A stretch of DNA of 14,667 bases from Saonia sp964398035 (lineage in GTDB: Bacteria > Bacteroidota > Bacteroidia > Flavobacteriales > Flavobacteriaceae). Numbering within the stretch: position 1 is the first letter of the stretch; each line of letters opens with the position of its first letter. Below are positions 1-6,579 of the stretch, piece by piece. Location of the stretch: the NCBI GenBank assembly GCA_964398035.1, contig CAYNLI010000077.1:1-14667 (forward strand), written 5' to 3'. A program made the position numbers and the translations under genes. The notes below the pieces were generated by a model, which saw only the letters and a program-made list of their open reading frames with translations, did not search any database and was not told where the DNA came from.

Positions 1-3
1 TAG

Positions 4-76
4 TGACCTGGCTGGGGCTCGAACCCAGGACCCTCTCCTTAAAAGGGAGATGCTCTACCAACTGAGCTACCAGGTC
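4..76 (-). tRNA. tRNA-Lys (anticodon TTT)
   Basis: The reverse complement folds as a 73-nt tRNA. The acceptor stem GACCTGG/CCAGGTC is seven perfect pairs with discriminator A. The D-arm region contains AGCTCAGTTGGTAGAGC, and the anticodon stem TCTCC/GGAGA encloses the loop CTTTTAA, giving anticodon TTT (Lys). The T-arm contains GGTTCGAGCC. The genome does not encode the 3' CCA (the next bases read CTA), so CCA must be added by the nucleotidyltransferase. It is transcribed leftwards out of the window from its own promoter. Confidence 0.97.
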
Positions 77-106
77 TAAATAATTTCCTGTTGCGGTTAG
101 CGGGTG

Positions 107-137
107 CAAATATAATATCAATAATTTATTTAACAAG
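107..137 (-). promoter_or_regulatory. Promoter of tRNA-Lys (Bacteroidota -33/-7 type)
   Basis: On the minus strand, CTTG at 137-134 is followed by 19 nt and then TATATTTG at 114-107, an exact match to the Bacteroidota -7 element TAnnTTTG at the favoured spacing from a -33 TTG. Transcription would start around position 100, leaving a short leader before the tRNA. This is inferred from sequence only. Confidence 0.7.
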
Positions 138-163
138 ACGATTTTGAGATAATTTTTATTTTT

Positions 164-194
164 TTTGATTTAAGGTAGATTTACTTCATTTTTG
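164..194 (+). promoter_or_regulatory. Promoter of aroK (Bacteroidota -33/-7 type)
   Basis: TTTG at 164-167, a 19-nt spacer, then CATTTTTG at 187-194. The second element differs from TAnnTTTG by one base. The predicted start of transcription (about 200) lies just upstream of the ATG at 211, so the leader is very short. This argues against using the TTG at 205 as start codon. Confidence 0.5.
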
Positions 195-210
195 CCAAAA
201 GAAGTTGAAC

Positions 211-726
211 ATGCGTATTGTACTGGTAGGATATATGGGAAGTGGAAAATCTACAGTGGGTAAAATTTTAGCCAAAGAGTTGGAGTATGACTTTTTAGAT
301 TTGGATGCCCATATAGAAGAAGCTATGGTAGCTACTATTTCCAAGATATTTGAAGAAAAAGGGGAGATTTTCTTTAGAAAAAAAGAACACTTTTTTTTAA
401 AAGAAATTTTAAAGAATAATAATAATTTTATACTCTCTACAGGCGGTGGTACACCTTGCTACAGCGGAAACATGGAAACTATGGTAGAAGAAACTAAATA
501 CGTGTTTTATTTAAAGGTTTCCGTAGCTGGGCTGGTAGAAAGGCTCTATAAAGAAAAAGATGATAGGCCTTTGATTAAAAACCTGTCCAATACTGATCTT
601 CCAGAGTTTGTAGGAAAACATTTATTTGAAAGAAATCATTTTTACACTCAAGCCCACCATACTATATTGTGTGATGCTAAAACACCAAAAGAGATTGTAA
701 AAGAAATTAGGACTCTTTTAGGTTAG
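211..726 (+). CDS. aroK: Shikimate kinase
   Basis: Phosphorylates shikimate to shikimate-3-phosphate with ATP, in the cytosolic chorismate (aromatic amino acid) pathway. The 171-residue length is normal for the family. The Walker A loop GYMGSGKST spans residues 7-15. D32 in FLDLDAH and R56 in FFRKKE match the shikimate-binding residues, GGG 78-80 is the conserved glycine patch, R119 in DDRPL is the lid arginine, and R141 in ERNHFYTQA is the second substrate arginine. I chose the ATG at 211 because the family begins directly with a short M-x-I-V-L strand; an in-frame TTG two codons upstream would add only two residues and lies almost on the predicted transcription start. The 3' end overlaps the convergent phosphoribosyltransferase gene by 9 bp. 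Confidence 0.95.
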   Translation: MRIVLVGYMGSGKSTVGKILAKELEYDFLDLDAHIEEAMVATISKIFEEKGEIFFRKKEHFFLKEILKNNNNFILSTGGGTPCYSGNMETMVEETKYVFYLKVSVAGLVERLYKEKDDRPLIKNLSNTDLPEFVGKHLFERNHFYTQAHHTILCDAKTPKEIVKEIRTLLG

Positions 727-1221
727 GCAAACAGAATCGTTTTTAGGTCTAAATGTAACGGTAATATGTTCTTGTAATGATGTGGATAAGGATATTCCCT
801 TAAAATCTACTTTTACAGGATATTTTTTATGGTTTCTATCTACTAGTACAGCTGTCTTTAATTGTTTTAGCGGTGTTTTTAAAAAATGGTGAACCCCATA
901 GATTAACGTAGTCCCAGAGTTTAGAACATCATCTACCAATACAACAGATTTATTTAGATACTCTTTTTCAGGAATGGAAGTGGTAACATCACTGGCCAAG
1001 GGATTGCTTTTATCCATCAATACTTTGCACAATGTAATTTCTGCATCAGTTATTTTTTTAAGAATGGATTGAATTTTTTTAGCAAAATTTAATCCTCCTC
1101 CATCAATACCGGCAATAATAATTTCAGATTCGTCTACATTGGCCTCATAAATTTGATAGGCTATGCGTTTTGCTTTATGCTTAATTTCATCGTGACCTAA
1201 TATTTTGTTCTCCATTAACAT
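718..1221 (-). CDS. Phosphoribosyltransferase family protein (substrate unknown)
   Basis: A type I phosphoribosyltransferase of about 165 residues. The PRPP-binding signature VVLVDDVLNSGTT is plain (residues 91-103 counted from the ATG at 1215), and the N-terminal IIIAGIDGGG resembles the PPi-binding loop region. The overall layout is PyrR-like, but no substrate-specific hood could be assigned, so the base or partner is unknown. Two in-frame ATGs (1221 and 1215) are possible; the second gives the MENKIL start, and I keep the longer form as the outer limit. It lies 32 bp downstream of the S4-domain gene on the same strand and is probably co-transcribed with it. The stop codon region overlaps the end of aroK. 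Confidence 0.85.
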   Translation of the reverse strand: MLMENKILGHDEIKHKAKRIAYQIYEANVDESEIIIAGIDGGGLNFAKKIQSILKKITDAEITLCKVLMDKSNPLASDVTTSIPEKEYLNKSVVLVDDVLNSGTTLIYGVHHFLKTPLKQLKTAVLVDRNHKKYPVKVDFKGISLSTSLQEHITVTFRPKNDSVCLT

Positions 1222-1253
1222 GATAATTTCAACTCAAAGATAAGAAACAGTTG

Positions 1254-1625
1254 TTATTCTGACTCATCTGTATAACCATCTATATCTCTACGGTCTTTTT
1301 TAGTAGGCCTTCCAGTTCCTTTTTTTCTATAGTAATCTTTTGAGTATTGTAGAAGTTCATTGTGCTCAAAAGCTTCTTTTGGAGTAGTGTCCTTTCTGTA
1401 AATATCTACCAATTTGGCACCAACTCTACTATTGGGAATATCCAAAACGGTAAGCTTATAGTTTATTTGATTTTTCCTGACCACAATTTTGTCCATTGGA
1501 TATACCTCTCTAGAGGGCTTAACAACCTGTTCATTTATCTTTACCTGCCCCTTTTTACAAGCCACTGTCCCTATATTTCTGGTCTTAAAATAACGAGTGC
1601 TCCATAAGTACTTATCTATACGCAT
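1254..1625 (-). CDS. hslR: S4-domain RNA-binding protein, HslR/Hsp15 family
   Basis: A 123-residue protein opening with MRIDKYLWSTRYFKTRNIG, the typical alpha-L start of an S4 RNA-binding domain (residues about 1-65), with the loop ACKKGQVKINEQVVKPSREV. The C-terminus is strongly basic (RKKGTGRPTKKDRRD, 100-114) and ends acidic. In the family, Hsp15 binds 50S subunits carrying a stalled peptidyl-tRNA after heat shock; that role is inferred here from homology. The ATG at 1623-1625 starts directly on the conserved domain. It is the first gene of a two-gene minus-strand unit with the phosphoribosyltransferase and is divergent from the FKBP lipoprotein gene. Confidence 0.88.
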   Translation of the reverse strand: MRIDKYLWSTRYFKTRNIGTVACKKGQVKINEQVVKPSREVYPMDKIVVRKNQINYKLTVLDIPNSRVGAKLVDIYRKDTTPKEAFEHNELLQYSKDYYRKKGTGRPTKKDRRDIDGYTDESE

Positions 1626-1657
1626 GTTTAATTAAAAATCTTTGTTAACGTTTTCTA

Positions 1658-1665
1658 CAAAAATA
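1658..1665 (-). promoter_or_regulatory. -7 element for the hslR-phosphoribosyltransferase unit
   Basis: TATTTTTG on the minus strand (1665-1658) is an exact TAnnTTTG match, 33 nt upstream of the hslR ATG. No clear TTG is found about 19 bp upstream, so the -33 element is weak or absent. Confidence 0.45.
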
Positions 1666-1704
1666 AGGGAAAATTGTATCTTGCGCCCTTGTAAAAGAAA
1701 ATGC

Positions 1705-2667
1705 ATGAAAACAAAACAGATATTTTACTTGCTATCTATAATTGGAGTCCTTGTTTGGTCTTGTAAAAAAGATGATGGGTCGGACATAGTAGTTGTTCCA
1801 CCACGATTATTGACAGAAGTGATTACGGAGAATGCAGACGAGATTGAAGATTATTTGAATACTCATTTTTATAATTATGAGGAGTTTTTAAATCCACCTG
1901 CTGATTTTGATTTTAAAATTAAATTGGATACCATTTCTGGTGATAATAGTGGTAAAATTCCATTGAAGCAGCAAATGGAATCTATTGTTATAAATGTTTC
2001 ATCCAGTAGTTTTTCTGGTCTTGAAGAAGAAAATGATATTGCCCATAAATTATATTACCTTTCCGTAAGAGATGGAATAGAAGGGAAAAGTCCAACAGTT
2101 GCTGATTCTACTCTTTTACGATATGAGGGTTCTTTGTTAAATGGAACTGTTTTTGATGGAACGCCAACGTATCAATGGCAATACCTTCCTTTTTTTCTTA
2201 GAGGTTATGCAAATGGAGTTTCCATGTTTGAAGCTGGTGATAATGTAGTGGTGAACAATGATGGTACATCTACTGTTACCAATGCAGGTATAGGTTTTAT
2301 GATTATTCCATCTGGGCTTGCATACTTTAATGGTTCGCCAACTGGTAGTAGTATACCTCAATATTCAAATTTGATTTTTAAGGTAGATATAGGCTTGTAT
2401 GTTGAAGATACAGATTATGATAATGATGGTATTCCTTCTATTATGGAAGATTTAGATGGAAATGGTAATTTAAACAATGATAATACAGATAAGGAACAAG
2501 AAGAAGATGCATTTTCTGTGCCATTTCCAAATCATACTGATTCAGATGATGATAATGATGGTACGCCAACAAGAGATGAAATTATTATAGATAGTAATGG
2601 TAATATTACTTTCCCTGATACAGACGGAGATGGTATTCCTGATTATTTAGATAGGGATAATTCCTGA
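1705..2667 (+). CDS. FKBP-type peptidyl-prolyl isomerase lipoprotein with C-terminal TSP3-like calcium repeats
   Basis: A 320-residue lipoprotein. Residues 1-19 form a signal peptide ending in a lipobox (VWSC, lipidated C20). The following KKDD resembles the charged signal that sends Bacteroidota lipoproteins to the cell surface. Residues about 132-232 are an FKBP domain: RYEGSLLNGTVFDG (Y140, F150, D151), RGYANGV with Y168 in the usual Trp position, and IPSGLAYF with Y207. Residues 235-316 hold Asp/Asn-rich thrombospondin type 3-like calcium motifs (DTDYDNDGIP, TDSDDDNDGTP, PDTDGDGIPDYLD). It may assist folding of proline-containing envelope proteins, with the tail binding calcium. I chose the ATG at 1705 because the signal peptide begins there; extending to 1642 would add a non-signal leader over the promoter region. 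Relation to the gliding lipoprotein GldI is possible but not shown. Confidence 0.88.
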   Translation: MKTKQIFYLLSIIGVLVWSCKKDDGSDIVVVPPRLLTEVITENADEIEDYLNTHFYNYEEFLNPPADFDFKIKLDTISGDNSGKIPLKQQMESIVINVSSSSFSGLEEENDIAHKLYYLSVRDGIEGKSPTVADSTLLRYEGSLLNGTVFDGTPTYQWQYLPFFLRGYANGVSMFEAGDNVVVNNDGTSTVTNAGIGFMIIPSGLAYFNGSPTGSSIPQYSNLIFKVDIGLYVEDTDYDNDGIPSIMEDLDGNGNLNNDNTDKEQEEDAFSVPFPNHTDSDDDNDGTPTRDEIIIDSNGNITFPDTDGDGIPDYLDRDNS

Positions 2668-2685
2668 TTTTAATATTGATAGAAT

Positions 2686-2723
2686 AAAAAAGCCCTGTAA
2701 ATATTAATTTACAGGGCTTTTTT
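2686..2723. terminator. Bidirectional intrinsic terminator
   Basis: A perfect 12-bp inverted repeat, AGCCCTGTAAAT (2691-2702) and ATTTACAGGGCT (2707-2718), encloses a 4-nt loop and is flanked by A5 on the left and T5 on the right, extending the pairing to 17 bp. It lies between the converging ends of the FKBP lipoprotein gene (plus) and the beta-barrel gene (minus) and can serve both strands. Confidence 0.92.
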
Positions 2724-2774
2724 ATGTATTCTGCAATCTACAATATCTCACCTGCTTGATAGACAGGCAATGAA

Positions 2775-3398
2775 TTACAATTTTAAAGATAATCCAAAAA
2801 TAATCTGTGAAGGTCTAGAGTCTACTCGTCCAATAATACTTGAACCCGTAATGTTGTCGCCAATAAAAACTGCTTCATTATCAGAAAAACCTCGTTCGTA
2901 ACGCACATCAATTCCAATATTCCCCAAATTGACTCCAACACCCATATGTAGTCCTACGGTAAAGTCATTTTTAACGTCCTCTACCTGTAAATCTTTTAAA
3001 TCATTGTTTAAAGTGTATTGAAAAGCTGGTCCAGCAAATACACTTAATGGGCCAATGATTTTGTATCCTAAAAGAACAGGAACGTCTAATTTTGAAATGT
3101 CATACTCAGTACTAATACCGTTGGTGTTGTAATCACTTTTTGTTTTAGTGTAAATGATTTCTGGTCTAAGGTATATTTTTGAAAAATCAAGTTTTCCAAA
3201 AAAACCAATATGGTAGCCTATTTTTCCTTCAGAGCCTGTAATTATATCTTCGCTAGATGAGGATATTGTTTGTATAAAACTTAAATCCCCATTTTGATTG
3301 TAATTAACCCCGCCTTTAATACCAAAACCTGAGCCCGATTGTGCAGATGCAGTTATGCTCACTAAAGCACATACTGCTACTAGAAGTGTTTTTTTCAT
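2775..3398 (-). CDS. Outer-membrane beta-barrel protein (PorT/OmpW-like small barrel)
   Basis: A 207-residue exported protein with the signal peptide MKKTLLVAVCALVSITASAQ (cleavage after the Ala-Ser-Ala region). The mature chain is made of alternating hydrophobic/polar strands such as GFGIKGGVNY, GYHIGFFGKLDF, IYLRPEIIY, PVLLGYKIIG, LSVFAGPAFQYTL, VGLHMGVGVNLG and IGIDVRYERGF, ending in IIFGLSLKL. This is the pattern of the Bacteroidota outer-membrane beta-barrel domain. No ligand or specific role can be named. The ATG at 3398 begins the signal peptide; a longer frame to 3452 would put 18 odd residues ahead of it. It lies 53 bp downstream of the transketolase unit; a CATTTTTG on the minus strand (3445-3438) may give it its own promoter. 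Confidence 0.87.
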   Translation of the reverse strand: MKKTLLVAVCALVSITASAQSGSGFGIKGGVNYNQNGDLSFIQTISSSSEDIITGSEGKIGYHIGFFGKLDFSKIYLRPEIIYTKTKSDYNTNGISTEYDISKLDVPVLLGYKIIGPLSVFAGPAFQYTLNNDLKDLQVEDVKNDFTVGLHMGVGVNLGNIGIDVRYERGFSDNEAVFIGDNITGSSIIGRVDSRPSQIIFGLSLKL

Positions 3399-3451
3399 AA
3401 TAAATGTGTTCTTTAATTGATTAAAAAAATAGTACTCCAAAAATGATACCA

Positions 3452-4405
3452 CTATTTTCTTTTTAACACACTTAAAACGGCTTGCTCTATGGCTTTATTG
3501 TTTAATCCGTATTTCTCCATCAATTGCTCTGGAGTTCCACTTTCGCCAAAAGTATCATTTGTGGCTACAAACTCTTGTGGTGTTGGGTTATGCGTAGTAA
3601 GCACTCTTGCAACGCTCTCCCCAAGTCCACCTAAATGATTGTGCTCTTCAGCAGTTACTATGCAACCTGTTTTTTTAACAGACTTTAATATAGCTTCTTC
3701 ATCTAAAGGCTTAATGGTATGTATGTTAATCACTTCTACAGAAATACCTTGGTTTTCTAAATTTTCAGCAGCAATCAACGCCTCCCATACCAAATGTCCG
3801 GTTGCAACAATGGTTACATCTGTACCTTCACTGAGCATTACAGCTTTTCCAATTTCAAATTTTTGGTCTACTGGGGTAAAGTTTGCCACTTTAGGTCTTC
3901 CAAAACGTAAATATACAGGGCCTTCATATTCTGCAATAGCAATAGTAGCAGCTTTTGTTTGGTTGTAGTCACAAGGATTGATAACTGTCATTCCTGGTAA
4001 CATTTTCATTAAACCGATATCTTCCAATATTTGATGAGTTGCACCATCTTCACCCAATGTTAATCCTGCATGTGAAGCACATATTTTTACATTTTTATTG
4101 GAGTATGCAATAGATTGTCTTATTTGATCATAAACTCTGCCTGTGGAGAAATTGGCAAAGGTACCTGTAAAAGGAATTTTTCCACCAATCGTTAAACCAG
4201 CGGCAATACCCATCATATTGGCTTCTGCAATTCCTATTTGAAAGAAACGTTCTGGATTTTCCTTAATGAACGTATCTATTTTTAATGAGCCTACTAAATC
4301 GGCACATAGAACTACTACATTGGGGTTTGTTCTTCCTAATTCGGTTATTCCTGCTCCGTACCCACTTCTAGTATCGTTCTTACCTTGATCTATATATTTT
4401 TTCAT
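3452..4405 (-). CDS. Transketolase, C-terminal subunit
   Basis: A 317-residue subunit carrying the pyrimidine-binding domain of transketolase (residues about 5-170) and the C-terminal domain (about 185-310). E61 in QIGIAEANMMGIAAG corresponds to the glutamate that activates the thiamine diphosphate cofactor. SHAGLTLGEDGATHQ (111-125) and YLRFGRPK (165-172) are typical of the family. It pairs with the N-terminal subunit encoded 31 bp upstream to move two-carbon units between sugar phosphates in the non-oxidative pentose phosphate pathway. Such split transketolases are well known in archaea and many bacteria; the separate start codon and full domains show this is not a frameshift. Confidence 0.93.
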   Translation of the reverse strand: MKKYIDQGKNDTRSGYGAGITELGRTNPNVVVLCADLVGSLKIDTFIKENPERFFQIGIAEANMMGIAAGLTIGGKIPFTGTFANFSTGRVYDQIRQSIAYSNKNVKICASHAGLTLGEDGATHQILEDIGLMKMLPGMTVINPCDYNQTKAATIAIAEYEGPVYLRFGRPKVANFTPVDQKFEIGKAVMLSEGTDVTIVATGHLVWEALIAAENLENQGISVEVINIHTIKPLDEEAILKSVKKTGCIVTAEEHNHLGGLGESVARVLTTHNPTPQEFVATNDTFGESGTPEQLMEKYGLNNKAIEQAVLSVLKRK

Positions 4406-4436
4406 CTTGTTTGTCTTAATGCTATGATTGATGGAT

Positions 4437-5282
4437 TTAATAGTCTCCTAATGTTTCTGGGTTTTGTCCTAATGCGTTTGCCAGTTGTTCGTCACTTGGT
4501 GCTTTACCATGCCATGCATGGGTGTGCATCATAAAATCTACTCCATTGCCCATCATGGTATACAAAAGAACACAAACAGGTTTTCCTTTTCCGGTTCTAC
4601 TTTTAGCCTCTTTCATTCCATTAAGTATGGCTTCCATATTGTTTCCTTCTTTAACTTCCAACACATCCCATCCAAAAGCTTCAAATTTTGCTTTTATACT
4701 TCCCATAGGCAGCACATCATCTGTAGAGCCATCTATTTGCTGCCCGTTTAAATCTATGGTAGAGATTAAATTGTCCACTTTTTTGCCGGCGGCATACATA
4801 ATGGCTTCCCAGTTTTGCCCTTCTTGTAGCTCTCCATCACCATGTAAGGTATACACTAAATGAGTATCCTTATTTAATTTTTTTGCTTGTGCGGCACCAA
4901 TGGCCACAGACATTCCCTGTCCCAAAGAACCAGAAGCAATACGAACTCCGGGTAGCCCCTCATGAGTAGTTGGGTGTCCTTGTAAACGGGAATTTAACAA
5001 TCTAAAAGTATTCAACTCATCAACAGGGAAGTATCCCCGTCTCGCCAAGACACTATAAAATACGGGAGAAATATGTCCGTTGGACAAGAAGAACAGATCT
5101 TCATCTTTTCCATCCATATCAAAACCTTCTTTTAATTCCATCACTTCATTGTATAGGGCAACAATAAATTCGGCACATCCCAACGATCCCCCTGGGTGGC
5201 CAGAATTTACTTTGTGCACCATTCTTAAAATATCCCTTCTAACCTGTGTGGTTATATCTTGTAACTCGCTTATTTTTGGCAT
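4437..5282 (-). CDS. Transketolase, N-terminal subunit
   Basis: A 281-residue subunit carrying the diphosphate-binding half. NSGHPGGSLGCAEF (26-39) and QGHPTTHEGLPGVRIASGSL (101-120) are transketolase signatures. The thiamine diphosphate motif runs from HGDGELQEGQNWEA (147-160) to DLNGQQIDG, with N179 as the distal metal ligand. The chain ends where the pyrimidine domain would begin, which is supplied by the next gene. I chose the ATG at 5282: an upstream TTG (5309) in the same frame lies inside the predicted -7 promoter element and cannot be transcribed from it. First gene of the two-gene unit. Confidence 0.93.
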   Translation of the reverse strand: MPKISELQDITTQVRRDILRMVHKVNSGHPGGSLGCAEFIVALYNEVMELKEGFDMDGKDEDLFFLSNGHISPVFYSVLARRGYFPVDELNTFRLLNSRLQGHPTTHEGLPGVRIASGSLGQGMSVAIGAAQAKKLNKDTHLVYTLHGDGELQEGQNWEAIMYAAGKKVDNLISTIDLNGQQIDGSTDDVLPMGSIKAKFEAFGWDVLEVKEGNNMEAILNGMKEAKSRTGKGKPVCVLLYTMMGNGVDFMMHTHAWHGKAPSDEQLANALGQNPETLGDY

Positions 5283-5306
5283 TTTAGTCTTTCGTTTTAT
5301 TGTTTG

Positions 5307-5338
5307 CAAAAATAGGAGCTATCTTTTGGGTAAGCAAA
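5307..5338 (-). promoter_or_regulatory. Promoter of the transketolase unit
   Basis: On the minus strand, TTTG (5338-5335) is followed by 20 nt and TATTTTTG (5314-5307), an exact TAnnTTTG. Transcription would begin around 5300, leaving a leader of roughly 18 nt before the ATG at 5282. Confidence 0.65.
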
Positions 5339-5421
5339 TATGAGTTATACTATTTTGATTAAGATGCGAGTATTCAAAGAACTTTATTTTTTTGTTAAGG
5401 AAGTAATGTGTTGTAGTTGAT

Positions 5422-5429
5422 TATCTTTG
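5422..5429 (+). promoter_or_regulatory. -7 element upstream of tgt
   Basis: TATCTTTG matches TAnnTTTG exactly. The nearest upstream TTTG (5391-5394) is 27 nt away, longer than the usual spacing, so the -33 part is uncertain. A start about 7 nt downstream would leave only a very short leader before the TTG start codon at 5447. Confidence 0.45.
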
Positions 5430-5446
5430 CTGTCTTAAATTAGAAT

Positions 5447-6577
5447 TTGAAGTTTACACTACATCATACCGACCCCAAAAGTAAAGCCAGAGCAGGTGAA
5501 ATCATCACTGATCATGGAAAGATAGAGACCCCTATTTTTATGCCTGTAGGTACAGTGGCCTCTGTAAAGGGGGTACACCAAAGGGAACTTAAAGACGAAA
5601 TCAACCCAGATGTTATTTTAGGGAATACCTATCATCTGTATTTAAGACCAAAAACTAAAATCATAGAACAAGCTGGTGGTTTGCACAAATTTATGGGTTG
5701 GGATAGAAATATATTGACTGATAGTGGTGGTTATCAGGTATATTCACTTTCTGCCAATAGGAAAATCAAGGAAGAAGGGGTGAAGTTTAAATCTCATATA
5801 GATGGTTCCTATCATTTTTTTACTCCAGAAAATGTAATGGAAATCCAGCGTGTGATTGGCGCGGATATTATTATGGCTTTTGATGAATGTACGCCATACC
5901 CTTGTGATTATAACTATGCAAAACGTTCCATGCACATGACGCATAGGTGGTTGGACAGGTGTATCACACATTTGGATAAACTTCCTTTTACCTATGATTA
6001 TGCCCAAACTTTTTTTCCTATTGTACAGGGTTCTACCTTTAAAGATTTAAGAAAGCAGTCAGCTGAGTATATTGCTAATGCTGGTGCTGAAGGAAATGCT
6101 ATAGGAGGATTATCAGTTGGAGAGCCTGCGGAAGAAATGTATGCCATGACCGAGGTTGTATGTGAAATTCTTCCAGAAGATAAGCCCAGATATTTAATGG
6201 GAGTGGGAACACCAATCAATATTTTGGAGAACATTGCCTTGGGGATAGATATGTTTGATTGTGTGATGCCGACCAGAAATGCCAGAAACGGAATGTTATT
6301 TACGGCGCATGGTACCATCAATATAAAGAACAAAAAATGGGAAGATGATTTTTCTCCCATTGATGAAATGGCAATCACCTTTGTAGATACAGAATATTCT
6401 AAAGCCTATTTAAGACACTTGTTTGCTGCCAATGAATATTTAGGAAAACAAATTGCCACCATACACAACCTAGGTTTTTATTTATGGTTGGTTCGTGAAG
6501 CAAGAAAGCATATTTTAGCAGGTGACTTTTATGAATGGAAAAATATTATGGTAAAGCAAATGGATAAAAGATTGTAA
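5447..6577 (+). CDS. tgt: tRNA-guanine transglycosylase (queuosine synthesis)
   Basis: Exchanges guanine 34 in the GUN anticodons of Asp, Asn, His and Tyr tRNAs for the queuine precursor preQ1. The 376-residue barrel enzyme has D92 in TDSGGYQVYSL (general acid/base), GGLSVGE (220-226) and D271 in FDCVMPTRNARNG (nucleophile and RNA-binding loop). Translation starts at a TTG: MKFTLHHTDPKSKARAG is the family's usual N-terminus and no ATG occurs there. The three zinc-ligand cysteines of the classical enzyme (CxCxxC) are replaced by A309, T311 and D314, although the fourth ligand, H340 in ATIHNLGFY, remains. The LptF/LptG gene starts 2 nt after its stop, so the two are surely one transcript. Confidence 0.95.
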   Translation: MKFTLHHTDPKSKARAGEIITDHGKIETPIFMPVGTVASVKGVHQRELKDEINPDVILGNTYHLYLRPKTKIIEQAGGLHKFMGWDRNILTDSGGYQVYSLSANRKIKEEGVKFKSHIDGSYHFFTPENVMEIQRVIGADIIMAFDECTPYPCDYNYAKRSMHMTHRWLDRCITHLDKLPFTYDYAQTFFPIVQGSTFKDLRKQSAEYIANAGAEGNAIGGLSVGEPAEEMYAMTEVVCEILPEDKPRYLMGVGTPINILENIALGIDMFDCVMPTRNARNGMLFTAHGTINIKNKKWEDDFSPIDEMAITFVDTEYSKAYLRHLFAANEYLGKQIATIHNLGFYLWLVREARKHILAGDFYEWKNIMVKQMDKRL

Positions 6578-6579
6578 AA

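Noticed and set aside
1642..1704. Longer N-terminus for the FKBP lipoprotein
   Set aside because: The added residues hide the signal peptide and fall on the intergenic promoter region; the ATG at 1705 gives a clean lipoprotein signal.
2744..2773. Short inverted repeat CCTG/CAGG between the terminator and the barrel gene
   Set aside because: Only four base pairs with a 9-nt loop; not distinguishable from chance.
3399..3452. Longer N-terminus for the outer-membrane barrel protein
   Set aside because: It would place 18 residues before a perfect signal peptide; the ATG at 3398 fits.
3639..3968. Open frames opposite known genes, such as 3639-3968, 5998-6378, 9079-9414 and 10263-10712
   Set aside because: They lie wholly inside well-identified genes on the other strand, show no family motifs, and are explained by codon bias of the real gene.
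3452..5282. Transketolase split into two genes, as if by a frameshift
   Set aside because: Each part has its own ATG, complete domains and a 31-bp spacer; split transketolases are common, so this is a normal two-subunit enzyme.
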